Positions 32,624-44,104 of a DNA stretch of 64,000 bases are shown in pieces; positions within the stretch are counted from its first letter, which is position 1, and every line of letters starts with the position of its first letter. The stretch lies in assembly GCA_022393335.1 (NCBI GenBank), contig JAJEKB010021795.1, positions 1,031,065-1,095,064 of the forward strand. The letters run 5' to 3'. The notes below the pieces were generated by a model. That model saw only the letters and a list, made by a program, of their open reading frames with translations. It was not told the DNA's origin and ran no database searches. The position numbers and the translations under genes were made by a program. The DNA comes from Macrotrachela quadricornifera. Lineage: Eukaryota > Rotifera > Eurotatoria > Philodinida > Philodinidae.

Positions 32624-33358
32624 ATGTTATTTTATATTATTATTATCATTGTCTATCTTTCTTTGACTCATGGTCAATTGAATGATACTGTTATTCGTCA
32701 AACTCGTCCACTTTCATCATCTTCATTTGATGAAATTATACTTGAAGGTGCATTTGATATATTTCTAAGTCAAATATCAAATGGAATATCTACTCCTACA
32801 GTTGAAATTGAAACAAGTGTTGATGCACAAAATCATGTTATTGTTGAAATTGTTAATAATCATATACTTTCAATTTATATTAAAGGACAATTATTACTTG
32901 ATAAAAATGTCTATGTTTATATTCGATTTAATTCTCCATTACGTCGTTATACGATTAGAGGTACTGGTAATACAATGACAGATGATAATGGAATATCAAA
33001 TAAAGGCAATGAAACATTTATATTAGATAATCGTGGTGTAGCTAATATGGCTATACGATTAAATGTTGAAAAATTTGAATTTTATTTTACTGGTACAGGA
33101 AATAGTCGTTTCTCAGGTCAAGTACGAGACGAAGCAATATTTGATGCTAAAGGAGTTGGTGATGTAAATGCATTAAATTTATTAACTAAACAAGCAAAAG
33201 TACGAGCAATGGGAGTTAGTATAGTACGAGTAGGAGCTACAGATGATATTCAAATTGAAGTAAGTGGTGTTTCAAGTGTATTCTATCGATTACCTTCGGG
33301 AAAAAAACCAAGTAAAGCTATATCAACTGGACTTGGAAAAATTGTACCAATTTCTTAA
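32624..33358 (+). CDS. Secreted GIN-domain (DUF2807, head GIN) protein
   Basis: Single exon, 244 aa. The first 17 residues (MLFYIIIIIVYLSLTHG) are a signal peptide. The rest fits the putative auto-transporter adhesin head GIN domain: after RPLSSSSFDEIILEGAFDIF, the repeated beta-helix strands include VEIETSVDAQNHVIVEI, YIRFNSPLRRYTIRGTGN, FYFTGTGNSRFSGQV, DAKGVGDVNALNL and VRAMGVSIVRVGATDDIQIE, with the G-x-G-x turns and the final SGVSSVFYR strand. This domain is known mainly from Bacteroidetes and other bacterial surface or secreted proteins. An intronless gene with an animal-style signal peptide and the local AT-rich codon use suggests an old horizontal acquisition (inference). An AATAAA lies at 33388-33393. 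Confidence 0.8.
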   Translation: MLFYIIIIIVYLSLTHGQLNDTVIRQTRPLSSSSFDEIILEGAFDIFLSQISNGISTPTVEIETSVDAQNHVIVEIVNNHILSIYIKGQLLLDKNVYVYIRFNSPLRRYTIRGTGNTMTDDNGISNKGNETFILDNRGVANMAIRLNVEKFEFYFTGTGNSRFSGQVRDEAIFDAKGVGDVNALNLLTKQAKVRAMGVSIVRVGATDDIQIEVSGVSSVFYRLPSGKKPSKAISTGLGKIVPIS

Positions 33359-34037
33359 ATTTTCTTTTTATTAATATTTTATATTGAAATAAATTATGAT
33401 TCTAATAATCATGTATCAAAAAGTAGTGTTTTGAAATTAGCCGTACTGAATTTTGCTTATTTTTTGAAAACAAAAAAAAGAACTGTACAAGAAGTTATTC
33501 TCTATATATTGTAGTCTTTTTTGGTATATTTTATATTTTTTTAAGAGAACGTATTAGATGATGAAAAAAGGCGATTCTTTTTTTTATTTATTTTTTTTTA
33601 TTCTCTCATTTTTCGTTTTTACCACATACTCAAAAAACTTGCCAAAGCCACAACAACAGTTTTTTTATTCTGCATTATTTATTGATCAATTCATATGTTA
33701 TTGTTGATTGATGTTCGCGTTATTCGACAGTAGCAATACCTCATTTTACATATATATGATTTCTTTTTAAGTAAAAATGAAAAAAAGTTTCATGTCTTCT
33801 CCTTCTCTCGTTGTTTGCTCTATTTAATGTAGTTTTCAGTATATAAAAAAAAAAAATGTTCTTTTCTGCTTGATTTGTGTCAATCGAAATTCTTTCAATA
33901 CTCTCTCTCTCTCTTTCTCTTTTCGTTGTGTTCGTCTTTGTCAATCATTATACGTGCATTCGCAGTGGAAGAAAAGTATCGAGAGAACACTATACACAAT
34001 CACATCAATAATAGTTTAGTGTAAAATCAATACAGAT
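33359..34037. other. Intergenic / upstream region of SPATA18-like gene
   Basis: AT-rich with a CT microsatellite at about 33900-33920. The promoter of the next gene is presumably here. Nothing specific can be assigned. Confidence 0.4.
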
Positions 34038-37000
34038 ATGTCTGCAAAAATCTTCCTTCGACGATTGACAGATATGTCAACATTCAATACACTTCAAGAT
34101 AAATTATCTCATCTTAATAACACCTATTTGGTATGTATCAAGTCATAACTAAAACGTATTTTCATGTTTATGAGTATTGATTAATAAATATTTATTTACT
34201 TTATAGTTAAATTCATGTGATACAAATGTATCTCGATGTATTGATATTATTGAACTAAGTGCACGTGTTCAACGAGAACTTTTCAAACTTCTCAATCTTG
34301 TTTCAGCTGAAGGCAAGTATTAATATAAGATAATAGAAACATTATGCTAAATGTTTGTATACCTATCATATGATCGCAAGAAACCTATATGTGTCTGTGT
34401 ACATAAGAAGCATTAAAAGCCAAAAAAGGATGAATTAAAGCTGGATTTTTGCATCTTAAATTTTTCTTTTTTTTTAATAAAAACAACAACATAATACGAT
34501 ATAACCCAAGGCTAAATTGATCACATATCATGCATGGAAGAATTTTCTTATTTCTATGTTATAATTAGAGTTTCTAATGATTATTATGTAAGGAAACATC
34601 ATAGAACAGTTAGAATAATAAAGAAGTATATACTTTAACATATGTTTATATTCTGAAAATTTGACATATTAATTAATTCGATTGAGTTTTGTTAGTTAAT
34701 AAATTTATCATATTATTTTTTAGAAAAATTTCTATGAATTTATTCAACTTCGTGCATCATCCAAATATTTTTATTTCAAAGTCTAATTAACTATATCTAT
34801 TTTTCTTTTGATTGAACTAAACAAAAAGTTAGGTTTTGCAACTATATATTAAAGAAGATAGACAATTAAACTAATGAGTTTGAAGGCTATTGTAGATATA
34901 AGCAAACAAACTAAATAACAAGTCAATCTATCCTAAAGGCATTTAAAAAAGAGATAAACATAGATAGTAATAGTTTTAGCACGCGATCCAAAATGAATAG
35001 TAGCGTGTAGCACTATTAATTTTTGCTTGAATCGCAAAGGTCTATAGTGAATCGCACTCATATTTCTATCATGCTACATATATATTTAGTAATGATAGTT
35101 TACTAGTAGACATTTGTCCTGAACATCATCTTATACAAGCATTAGAGATTAGTAAGGCATGCTATTCTTCTTTTTTTTTTCTTCTTGTCTGTCATCTTCC
35201 ATCTCGTTCCATTTTCTCTCATCCATAATTAAGCAAAGACGACAATTTTGTTCGATGCATGCGCCCATGTTCATTCTTCTTATCTTTACTAACACACGAC
35301 CAACCACTCATTCATGTTCTTTCTTCTATCCTTCATTTTATTGTCGTTCCCGTGTATATTTCCTGGCTTGAGGCTAGATGTTAAACTTTTCTATGACTAA
35401 AGTTACGTTTTTTCTTCATTTCAATGATCAATGCCATCTAACATATAAATAACAGATTTTTTTTTTATCAAGAAAGAAGAGAAAAAAAACCTAATAATAA
35501 CGACAAGTTTGTTACACATGGTCAAATCTATTCTTTCTATTTGAGCGTATATGCAGTTATTCGTATTTCCTATCAATACTAGCATTATCAAAAAAAAGAA
35601 AAAAACAAAGGACTAGTAATTCAAACAGTATTTCTTATGTGCGTTTTTCATCATCATCATCTTGAGAAATCCATGTTACAAATGACATAAAGGTGTGGAG
35701 AATGTCATTGGTTAATAGAAGAAAAGAAAAGCAAGAAAATGATGTAGAAGTAACAGTAATAGTAATGATGAGAATGAGTAGCAAATGTCTTTTTCTCTTT
35801 TTTTCTTGTTTGACACATATACATGCATAGAATTTTGACGAGTGCATTCAAGTGAACGTCCGATTGAACTTTTTTCTCTTGTAAAAAAGAACGAGAGAAT
35901 AAGGTATATATAATTATTAATGAAGTTTGGATTAGCAAAAAAAAAAAAAGAATTCATAGATATATTATTGAAATTTTAGTCTCTGAAGCAAAGTAACAAA
36001 TAATAAAGTGAACTATCTAAATAGGTTTGAGTTAAAAGAACTATCCAAAAAGAAAGAAATCAATTTTCTGCTCTTGTGAACATCTTTCTTTTTGTCGTTG
36101 TTGTTGTTATATATGGAACGAACAATGTTCTTATCTTGAAAATTTTCATTTCTCTCTTCTTCTTCTTCTTCTTTTTTCTTTTCATCCTATCCTAGTTCAT
36201 CTTCTTGTCTTTCCGCTATCCTTGCTTCTCTAATTGAAACTCTCAAAAGCTCGATCGAGCTATGTCGTAGTAAGAAAAAAGAAAAAAATCTCATCATAAT
36301 TGTTCAACCATCGTGCATGATGTGTAAAAGAAGAAAAGAAAAAAAAAAGAAAAAAGTCGGTTTATTCTTTCTTTTTTTTTTTGGCATCGTCGTCAAATGG
36401 AAAAGCTTTCTTCCGAGTGTCGGGCTTTCTCTCTCTCTTTACTATTATGTGCTCACTATTTCTATCGTTTGTTCACCCGCTCGCACGGTTTTTCCGAATG
36501 CGACAATAGAAAAAGATGGATAGAAACGTTCATTTCTATTCTATCTTTATTCTCTTACATATAACTACACACATACACACAAACACATATAGACATCTTG
36601 CGCGAAATGGCTGATATACTTTGTGCATTGTTTGATTTGTTCTGTATTACAAGCACCAGGTGATATCAGCTTCTGTCGGCGGGGAATAACAACAACAACA
36701 AAAAAATTCTTTTCTTTTTTTTTTTATTGAATCATTATTTTTTATCCAATAGGTGGTGTCTATGGTGGAGCATCAACAATAAGAGCACGTCTTTTACCAT
36801 TTCTTAGTGTTGAAGCATCATATCTTAATGGTTTATTGAGTAATACTGGTTCGGATTTATATCCATTGGCATGGTGGCGTTATCCATATGCACATCTTCG
36901 TACTGAATCAGAATTTAATACATTGGCAATTGAATATGAAGGCAATTTAAATGAACTTGAATTAGATTTACGTCATGCCAATGTTGATAATGCTCGGCTT

Positions 37001-38577
37001 GAAGCCGAGTAATTGTTTTTTCTTTTATTCTTTAATATATTTTTAATATGAAGAGAGTAAATTTTTTGTTTTAGGTTGGAAGAAACTCGAGCAGAATTAA
37101 TTGATGAACGAGCTAAATCAACAGGTGAAAAGATGTTTATGGAAGGTGAATTAGCTAATTTACGAACAAGGTAAATTTTATAATCAGTATATAATGAAAA
37201 ATGAATTTTTGTTTTTTTGAATAGATTAAGTGATACAGAATTTCGTCTTTCACTTGAACGTTTTAAACCACGATCAACTGTTATTGGAGATTATGAACGA
37301 GAAATTCGTCGTTTACGTGATGATATTGAATTAGCACAAATACGTTCACGAGCTCGTTCACGTTCTCCTTCACCTGTTCGAAAGTAAAAAAAATTTTTAA
37401 TATTCTCTAAAACAAAAAATTTATTTTAGTTATGTTCGACGACGTTCATTATCACCAATTCGTCCATTAATTTCATCAATATCAACGGATAATTCTTTAC
37501 AAAAACTTCGTGAAGATACATTAATACAACGTTTTAATGATTTATATGCACGAGAACGTCTTGATGCTATGGATATATTACGAACAATATCAGATGATTA
37601 TGATATGAATCGACGTATTTGTTTTACTGTTATTCAAGTAATCAGTTGTTTCTTTTTTTCTTTTAATATTTATTAAATGATAATTTAAATTTAGGAAGCA
37701 TTTTCAATAGCAAAACGTCGTTTTAGTGAATGGAAATTACGTCTTCGTTCACAATTTGCTATAACACATACAGGTTCCAATTCACTTGAAGACGTTGTTC
37801 AAGATTATATTAATCGAAATGTTGATTATTTCGAATTACCAACAGTTGTAGCCGTAAGAATTTTTATTTTTAAACAATATATTTATTATAATTAAAAAAA
37901 ACAAAACACATTTAGGAAATATCCGATAATTTATATCGTAATTCTCGATTAAGTCTTCCACTTGGTGCTACTTATTCAATGCTTAGTACATATATACGAG
38001 AATCAGCTCGTGTTGCTTGGCATATGACATGTCTTGCATATCCATTAGATATAGCATATGGAAGTGATGCTGAAGTTTTTGATGAAACAAAGTAAATTTA
38101 GATTTATTTTAATGATATAAAATTGAATAAAAAAAAAAAATTTGTTTAGATATCGACGAAGTTTTGATTCCGAATATTCATCACCACTTGTTGATCATCA
38201 TGTATGGCCAGCATTAATGCAAGGAACACGTATTATTGTTAAAGTATTTTATTTTAATATATAAATAAAGTTAAAAATAAAAAAACGTATTTTTTAATTT
38301 AAGGGAGAAGCATGTACAAAACGAGGTGCTTCATTGGTATATATTTAATTTTGAAAATATTCGAATTAATATTTTATTTATGTATAAATATAGAATCGTT
38401 CTCGAGCATCAAGTCCAATTCGACGAGGATATACAAGTCCAGTGCGAAGTCGATCGGTTAGTCCTATTCGTCGATCTCGTGTAACAAGTCCAGTAACATT
38501 TTCACCTATTTATCGTAATAATAAAATATTTATTTTTTTATTTTTTAATAATTCTTATTTATTTAGGTTATTATTAA
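34038..38577 (+). CDS. SPATA18: Mitochondria-eating protein (MIEAP/SPATA18) orthologue
   Basis: Twelve coding exons: 34038-34130, 34207-34312, 36753-37008, 37075-37170, 37225-37383, 37430-37637, 37695-37853, 37916-38091, 38150-38243, 38304-38336, 38394-38514 and 38567-38577; 503 aa (human about 538). It acts in mitochondrial quality control at the outer membrane (family knowledge). Signatures in order: N-terminal TFNTLQDKLSHLNNTYL..CDTNVSRCIDIIEL; STIRARLLPFL; a coiled coil (ELELDLRHANVDNARLEAEL) near residues 130-220; an RSRARSRSPSPVRK linker; and the MIEAP C-terminal domain with NSLEDVVQDYI, PLDIAYGSDAEVFDETKYRR, SPLVDHHVWPALM and GEACTKRGA. The SPIRR/SPVRSRS tail is also kept. Intron 2 is 2440 bp and begins with GC (GCAAGT), the only donor that keeps frame. 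It ends 165 bp from the convergent phosphatase gene. Confidence 0.93.
34313..36752. other. 2.4-kb intron, simple-sequence rich
   Basis: Intron 2 of the SPATA18-like gene. It has many T/CT/TTC microsatellite stretches (for example at about 36150-36180) and AT-rich DNA, and no recognisable nested gene. ORFs here are low-complexity. Confidence 0.5.
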
Positions 38578-38742
38578 AATACAAAGTACAAAACAATAGA
38601 GACATTATTTTTTCACTTAGACTAATCATAATTGCACGCTTGTTTCATATCCATTTTTTCCTTTTTTTTTTAATTCCAAAAAAAAGAACTTGCATGCATT
38701 TATACATTTGATATAGTTTTTTATTAATAAATATATATAAAA

Positions 38743-40399
38743 TTAATATATACGTTCTTCATAAATAGCATCTATTTTTGATGCTGCATCAAATGTTAAT
38801 GATGAATCATTTTCTACTAATGATTTTTTAAGTAAAGGAACTTCTTGTTCAAAAATATTTTTATTATTTAATGCTTTATTTTGTAATTGTTCAGATGGTG
38901 TTAAATTTCCTAATTGAATATTCATTTTATTCATCCGTTCACATTTATGCGTATGTTCAGTTAATAATTTTTCTTTTATTTTTAAATTTTTTGTTATTTC
39001 ATCATTATTTTGATTCGATGGAAATCGATCAATTAATTTTGTATAATTTTTTATTAATGCTAAAATTATTTCTTGTACATATGTTATCATAAATCGATGA
39101 GCAAATTCAAAAGCATTTTCATGATTTGGTAATACAAATGGATGTGATTGATGACGATAATAAATAGGACGAAAATTTCTTTCATGATCATATATAATTA
39201 TTGCTGCTATATTATTATATACATCACAATAATTTGGTGCTGAAAAAACACTTATAAGAACAGGAAATTTTGATATTGAACCATTTTTATAAAAAATTAA
39301 ACCATTTGGTACAACTTCATGTGCACGTATAATAGATAAAAGACGATTTTCAATAAGAAAATTTTCACATATTTTATAATTAAAAAAAAATGAACAATTT
39401 CGTGTATTATTAAATATCCATGAAGGTGTTTGGGAATCATTAAATTGTTTATGTGGATCAGACCACATTAAATCACATAGAGAACCTTCAGCTGGTATTT
39501 CTTGAAAACGATTTAATTTTAATATATCATTAAGAGTTTTAAAATAAGGTGATATACCACCATGCATACATAAAAATCTTTCATCAATTAATGCACATAA
39601 TGGTAAATAATTAAATAATATTAATGATTCATACCATAGATCAAGTGAATATTTAACTTTACATTCTTTTTTATATGTAAATACTTCTGTCATTTGACGT
39701 GATTCATGATTACCACGTAATAGAATAAATGATCGAGGATAAGTTATTTTAAGTGCTAATAATAAAAAAAGACATTCACATGAAAATGAACCACGATCAA
39801 CATAATCACCAAGAAATACATATGATTGTTTATCTAATGAACCACCTAATTGAAATATTGTTAAAAGATCATAATATTGTCCATGAATATCTCCAACAAT
39901 AGTACAACCATGTGGAAGACAAATTATATTTGGTTCTTGATGAAAAATTGCTTTAGCTTGAGATATTAATTGACGCCATGTTGATTCATCAAGACGACCT
40001 TTTAGAAAAACAAGATTTTATATTGAATAATAAAAAACAAAAAAATATTAGACTAATACCTTCATTTTTGAAATGATGAACAAGAAGATCAATATTTGGT
40101 TTTCCTCCATTATGATAATCAAATAATTCATCAACACGAAGTTTATGTACAATAGGATATGGAACATTTTTACATATACGATCATAATATGGTCCACTAA
40201 GTGAAGCAATCTAAAATAAGAGTTATAAGAAAAAAAACTAAAATAATATAATATGAAGACTAACTAATTGATTTTGTTGATGTCTTAATTCATCTAAACT
40301 TTGACTACGTGGTAAACCATATTGTTGAACATTTCTTTGTTGTCTCAATGGTTGAACATTATCATATGGATTAAAATTCCATCGATTATTTGAATTCAT
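38743..40399 (-). CDS. Calcineurin A-like (PP2B-type) Ser/Thr protein phosphatase
   Basis: Three exons, 40399-40265, 40210-40060 and 39998-38743, give 513 aa. All PPP-family metal and phosphate motifs are present: GDIHGQYYDL (131-), GDYVDRG (159-165), LLRGNHE (188-194), MHGGISP, RAHEVVP and SAPNYCDVYNN. Intervening text is PP2B-like (VHKLRVDELFD, GKPNIDLLVHH, TEVFTYKKECKVKYS, LNDILKLNRFQEIPAEGSLC, DLMWSDP). It departs from calcineurin after the catalytic core: the canonical PYWLPNF/FTWSLPF segment and the calcineurin B-binding helix are replaced by HPFVLPNHENAFEFAHRF. The C-terminal part of about 130 residues has no recognisable calmodulin-binding or autoinhibitory region. It is likely an active but divergent paralogue; the ability to bind calcineurin B is uncertain. 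Confidence 0.88.
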
Positions 40400-40999
40400 T
40401 TTTTTTATTTAATCAGATAAAAATAACTATAACGAGAGAGAGAGTGAATCAATACTCTATTATTAAATGAGTATGATACGCTTAAATGCATCCTTATATA
40501 TATATATATATACGTCATTATCAAATGAGTCGTGTTTTTTTATGAATAATAAACTGATACTATCACCTTGAAAATGTCATCAAATACGTACTTAAATAAT
40601 ATGTTTATTATCTAGTATTTTAATTACAATTTTATCATTTCATTTTCTCTTTATATAATTAAAATTTTATAATGTATGAATAGTTTTTTTTAGATAATCT
40701 TATATAAATGATTCATAATGATAATTAATCAAAAATATAGAAGTAACTATCTTTATAATGTATCATTTAAATATATCATAGTATAATGACATCTGATTTT
40801 ATAGATATTCATCAAACATTTTCTTTTTGTTTGAAAATATTTAAATTAATATGTTTAAAATTTTGATTATATTAATAAAAACATTTAGTAAATTATTCAT
40901 TATATATTCAGTGACATCTGTTTACTTGTTGTTTAGAAGCAATGATTATTAAATATTGTTCTATGGTAGATATCTTCCTAATCTTATATTTTCGATAAA
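40400..40999. other. Divergent promoter region between phosphatase and CIBAR genes
   Basis: 600 bp between two head-to-head start codons. AT-rich, with (TA)n near 40500 and a GA run near 40434-40442. No defined elements recognised. Confidence 0.4.
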
Positions 41000-42346
41000 A
41001 TGTTTTCAATTAAGTAAATAATACTATAAAATTTCTGCAAATATTTCAAATAATTATGTGATTATTTAGTAGTGATACAAATGATACAAAATTTATATTA
41101 GATCGTATAAATCAAGTTGAAAAATATTTAGGAAATATATGTGTACAATTTAGTAAAATTTGTCGTAAAGAAGCACGAACACGTGATTGTAATGATGAAC
41201 TTGTTCAAAATATGTTTGAATTTGCTGATCGAGAACGAATGAATTCATCATTAAAACATAGTCTTCAACAATATGCTAGTTATTTATCAGCTGTTGAAGA
41301 TTATCGTAATACACTTGTATGTTTTAAATATATCTAATAAAATAATTTTTTCTTTTTTAAATTTCGAAAAAAATATAGATTACACGTATTGAAACACAAA
41401 TACTTAATCCACTTGCTAAATATGGTGAAATAATAAAAATTAAAAGAGTAAATTTAGATTTTATTATTATGAAATTTTGAAGAAAATAAATCAATCTTTT
41501 ATTTTTGTTTTAGCAAGCAGTACAAAAAGCTATTAATGCACGAGATAAAGATGTTCAACGACAACGTAAATTCGAACAAACATCAAATCGTCGTTCGGCA
41601 AATCGTGATACTCTTGTTGCTATGCAGGTTAATGCAGAATATGCACAAACAGAATCAACACGTGCACATAAAATTGTACAAGATGAAATTTATAAATTTG
41701 AAGAAATGAAACTTACAGATATTAAAGTATAGAATATTTTCGTCTCATTATATTATAATATAATGTCATTTACTTAAATATTTAGAAATATTTGACTGAT
41801 TTTGCATTAATTAATGTAGCATTTCATGCTCGTGCTATGGAAATGTATACACATGCACATAAACAATTATTAAATATTGATATTGCTCATGATTTAGAGG
41901 TTATTTAATAGCGATAAAAAAAAATTTCTTTTTATTAATTAAATAAAATTTTTTAGGAATTTCGTACAAGTGCACCATTTTATCATCTTCATTCATCTCA
42001 ACGAAGTGCTAGTGAATCAAATCTTAATAATTCAAGTTTAAGAACAACAACTAATCTAAATAATGGTCGTACAAATTCAATGAGTATTGTAACAAATAAT
42101 CGTCGTGATACTGAATATGATTCACGTTACAATGTACCAATGAATATTAATCCTAATAGAGGCGATTCAATAGAACAAGAGAATAATCGAAAGCCACAAT
42201 ATCCACGAACTAATTTATTTATTACAAATCCTACCAATCAACAATCATCAAAACAAGGAACAAATGGTGATAATAATAAAAAAAAATCGACAGAGTATGA
42301 AACTACAGATTCATCTTCGTCCGGTTCGAATGATTCAGAGGATTAG
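41000..42346 (+). CDS. CIBAR: CIBAR/FAM92 BAR-domain protein
   Basis: Six coding exons, 41000-41013, 41070-41316, 41379-41447, 41514-41726, 41786-41899 and 41957-42346, give 348 aa. The first coding exon is only 14 nt (MFSI plus two bases). FAM92/CIBAR proteins are membrane-curving BAR proteins that act with CBY1 at the ciliary base (family knowledge). Matches: LDRINQVEKYLGNICVQFSK, SSLKHSLQQYASYLSAVEDYR, IETQILNPLAKYGEIIKIKR, AYAQTES-type helix, FEEMKLTDIKKYLTDFALIN, AFHARAMEMYTHAHKQLLNI and the DLEEFRTSAPF end of the fold. After residue 220 comes a long polar, Asn/Ser-rich tail ending in an acidic Ser cluster (SSSSGSNDSED), longer than in vertebrates. Microtubule-cilia biology suits a ciliated rotifer. 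Confidence 0.9.
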
Positions 42347-42866
42347 TATGATAAATTTTATTGTGAACATCTATTTATCCGAGTATTTATTTAATGTCAG
42401 AAAATCTTTTTTTTTTTTGTTTTAATTAAAATTATTGTTATTTTTATGTAATTTGCAATAATCTTTTGTGCAAAGAAATATGAAGAAAATTTTATTAATA
42501 AATATTGATTCACTTTTTTATCAAAAACTATAAAAACAGTTAAAGATGTTAGCGTCAACAGTTATTGCATGGTTGCCGCTAACGTTTTTCTTTCTTTCGT
42601 TTCCTTTGCATAGCCTATGTGAGGTCCGATGTGTCCTCATATATATATATGTCCTTCTCTTGTTTTCTCTCTCTCTCTCTCTTTCATTAGTTCAGCTATA
42701 TAAACAAGTATTTTCCTCAGTTTTTTCTCAATTGCTCGTTTTTGTTGTTGGAATTACCCGTTTATCATCAATAAAGTTAAATTCATCATTTTCGAAGTGA
42801 TATTATTATTTTCTTTATATCTATTTACAAGTTAAGGTAGGATTATTAAGGCAACAAATTAAATGG
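42347..42866. other. Intergenic
   Basis: AT-rich, with a (CT)n run near 42668-42684. The 84-aa ORF at 42546 is low-complexity hydrophobic and not supported as a gene. Confidence 0.4.
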
Positions 42867-43113
42867 ACAGTATTTTATTATGAATGATCAGTAAAATTTG
42901 ATCAGTATTAAATATGAATTGTCAGTAAAAAATTTTAAGTATCAGTATTTAATTGAATGATCAGTAACTATTGTTTTTGGTCAGTTAAATAATTATTTGA
43001 TCAGTAAATTAACAGTTTGTTCAGTATTAAAATTGAAATATCAGTAATTAATCCAGTTTGATCATTTAAAATTATATTTGATCATTTAATAGATAGCATT
43101 TGATTAGTAACCA
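42867..43113 (+). repeat. Degenerate 20-bp minisatellite, TGATCAGTAAAAT unit
   Basis: About twelve copies of CAGTA/CAGTT, usually as (TGA)TCAGTA(A/T)(A/T)TT, occur at about 42868, 42889, 42902, 42923, 42943, 42962, 42982, 43001, 43013, 43022, 43042 and 43054. Most spacings are 19-21 bp, others 9-13 bp. The same TTGTCAGTAAAA motif frames the small insertion at 43.44-43.55 kb inside the neighbouring transposase pseudogene. Confidence 0.6.
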
Positions 43114-43427
43114 GTTCTTTTTTTTCGATGAAAATATTGTGGTTATGTGTTGGATTCATATGCATAAAAAAGTAATAAAAAAGATAGAACCAATGGTAGA
43201 TAAATCAGAGCAACAAGATTCAGTGGATGATATTAAATCATTATAACTAGCACAAAGTGAACGAACATTCACAAACACTTCAAAATTATTTATTAAAAAA
43301 ATGGCTTAAAACCCAGCCCAATTTCATAGAATACTTCCAGACGGACTGACTGGCATCACACAACCGATAGTATAGAGGCATTCGGCATTTAATACCAAGT
43401 ACCAATAATGGTTTAGAAACGACAAAC

Positions 43428-43559
43428 AGAGTTATTAAATTTTGATTTTACTGACAATGTAGTGGTTATTTCAGACATTTATTTCGAATATNNNNNNNNN
43501 NTTGTCAGTAAAATTAAATTGTTATGCTCATTTTCCTTGTTCATATTAGAGTTATTAAA
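43428..43559. repeat. Small insertion with 12-bp direct repeats in the MULE pseudogene
   Basis: AGAGTTATTAAA occurs at 43428-43439 and again at 43548-43559, splitting the frame at RVIK. The segment between begins TTTTGATTTTACTGACAA and has TTGTCAGTAAAATTAAAT after the N gap, an inverted pair. It is best read as an insertion with target-site duplication. The 10-N gap inside leaves its true length unknown. Confidence 0.5.
43492..43501. other. Assembly gap (10 N)
   Basis: Ten Ns between inverted TCAGTAAAA motifs. The unit may be longer than shown. Confidence 0.99.
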
Positions 43560-44104
43560 GCTGAAAATACATTGAGAGAATGCCTGCCATTATCAAGATT
43601 TGAAGTATTAGCATTCGAAATTGTCGAAAAATAGTCAAAGTCATATGAAAGAGGTTTAAGGAAGTACAATACTAAGCAAACAATTTCATTGGATTTATGG
43701 ACCAGCGGATATCAATGGATAACATTAAACAAATCAGTACTTTCGATTGAACATGATAACAATATTGAATACTTTATACCTGCTGGAGATGAAACTAAAA
43801 TTACAAACACCGATATCGATGTGATGAAGAAATGAAATGGTATACTTTTGATCAATATAAAACACGAGCATTCAATACTTGGTCTGTTACGTTACCAATG
43901 GATCAATCAAATGGTTAGATGGTATTTGTAATTGTCCAGCATTTTTCAAAAAGTTTATGTGTAAAATATGTGGTTCGTATGGCAATTAGATTAAATTATT
44001 GTAAACCATCAGTTGCTGCTAAAAATGTTCCGACTGATCAATTAAATACAAGCCGATTATTAACATCACTAGCAGAGCCACTACAGATCTTAGTTTTTTA
44101 TTGA

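Larger units (their letters stand above)
43280..44104 (+). pseudogene. MULE-type transposase with SWIM zinc finger, pseudogene
   Basis: Remnants in order are WLKTQPNFIEYFQTD-stop-LASHNR-stop-YRGIRH, then LIPSTNNGLETTNRVIK, the conserved WY.G...PSTNNGLE..N motif of Mutator-like transposases with both expected Trp codons mutated to stops. After a small insertion come RVIKAENTLRECLPLSRFEV, KYNTKQTISLDLWTSGYQW, KWYTFDQYKTRAFNTWSV and the SWIM finger CNCPAFFKKFMCK, where a frameshift precedes VVRMAIRLNYCKPSVAAKN. Three or more stops and at least one frameshift make it non-functional. MULE proteins with C-terminal SWIM fingers are common in bdelloids. The catalytic DDE part lies upstream and is not recognisable. 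Confidence 0.75.

Noticed and set aside
35159..35957. Several 70-80-aa ORFs rich in Phe/Ser/Leu
   Set aside because: They fall inside the simple-sequence-rich intron 2 of the SPATA18 gene and are products of T/CT microsatellites.
42546..42800. 84-aa hydrophobic ORF
   Set aside because: Low-complexity Leu/Ser sequence over a CT microsatellite; no signal of real coding.
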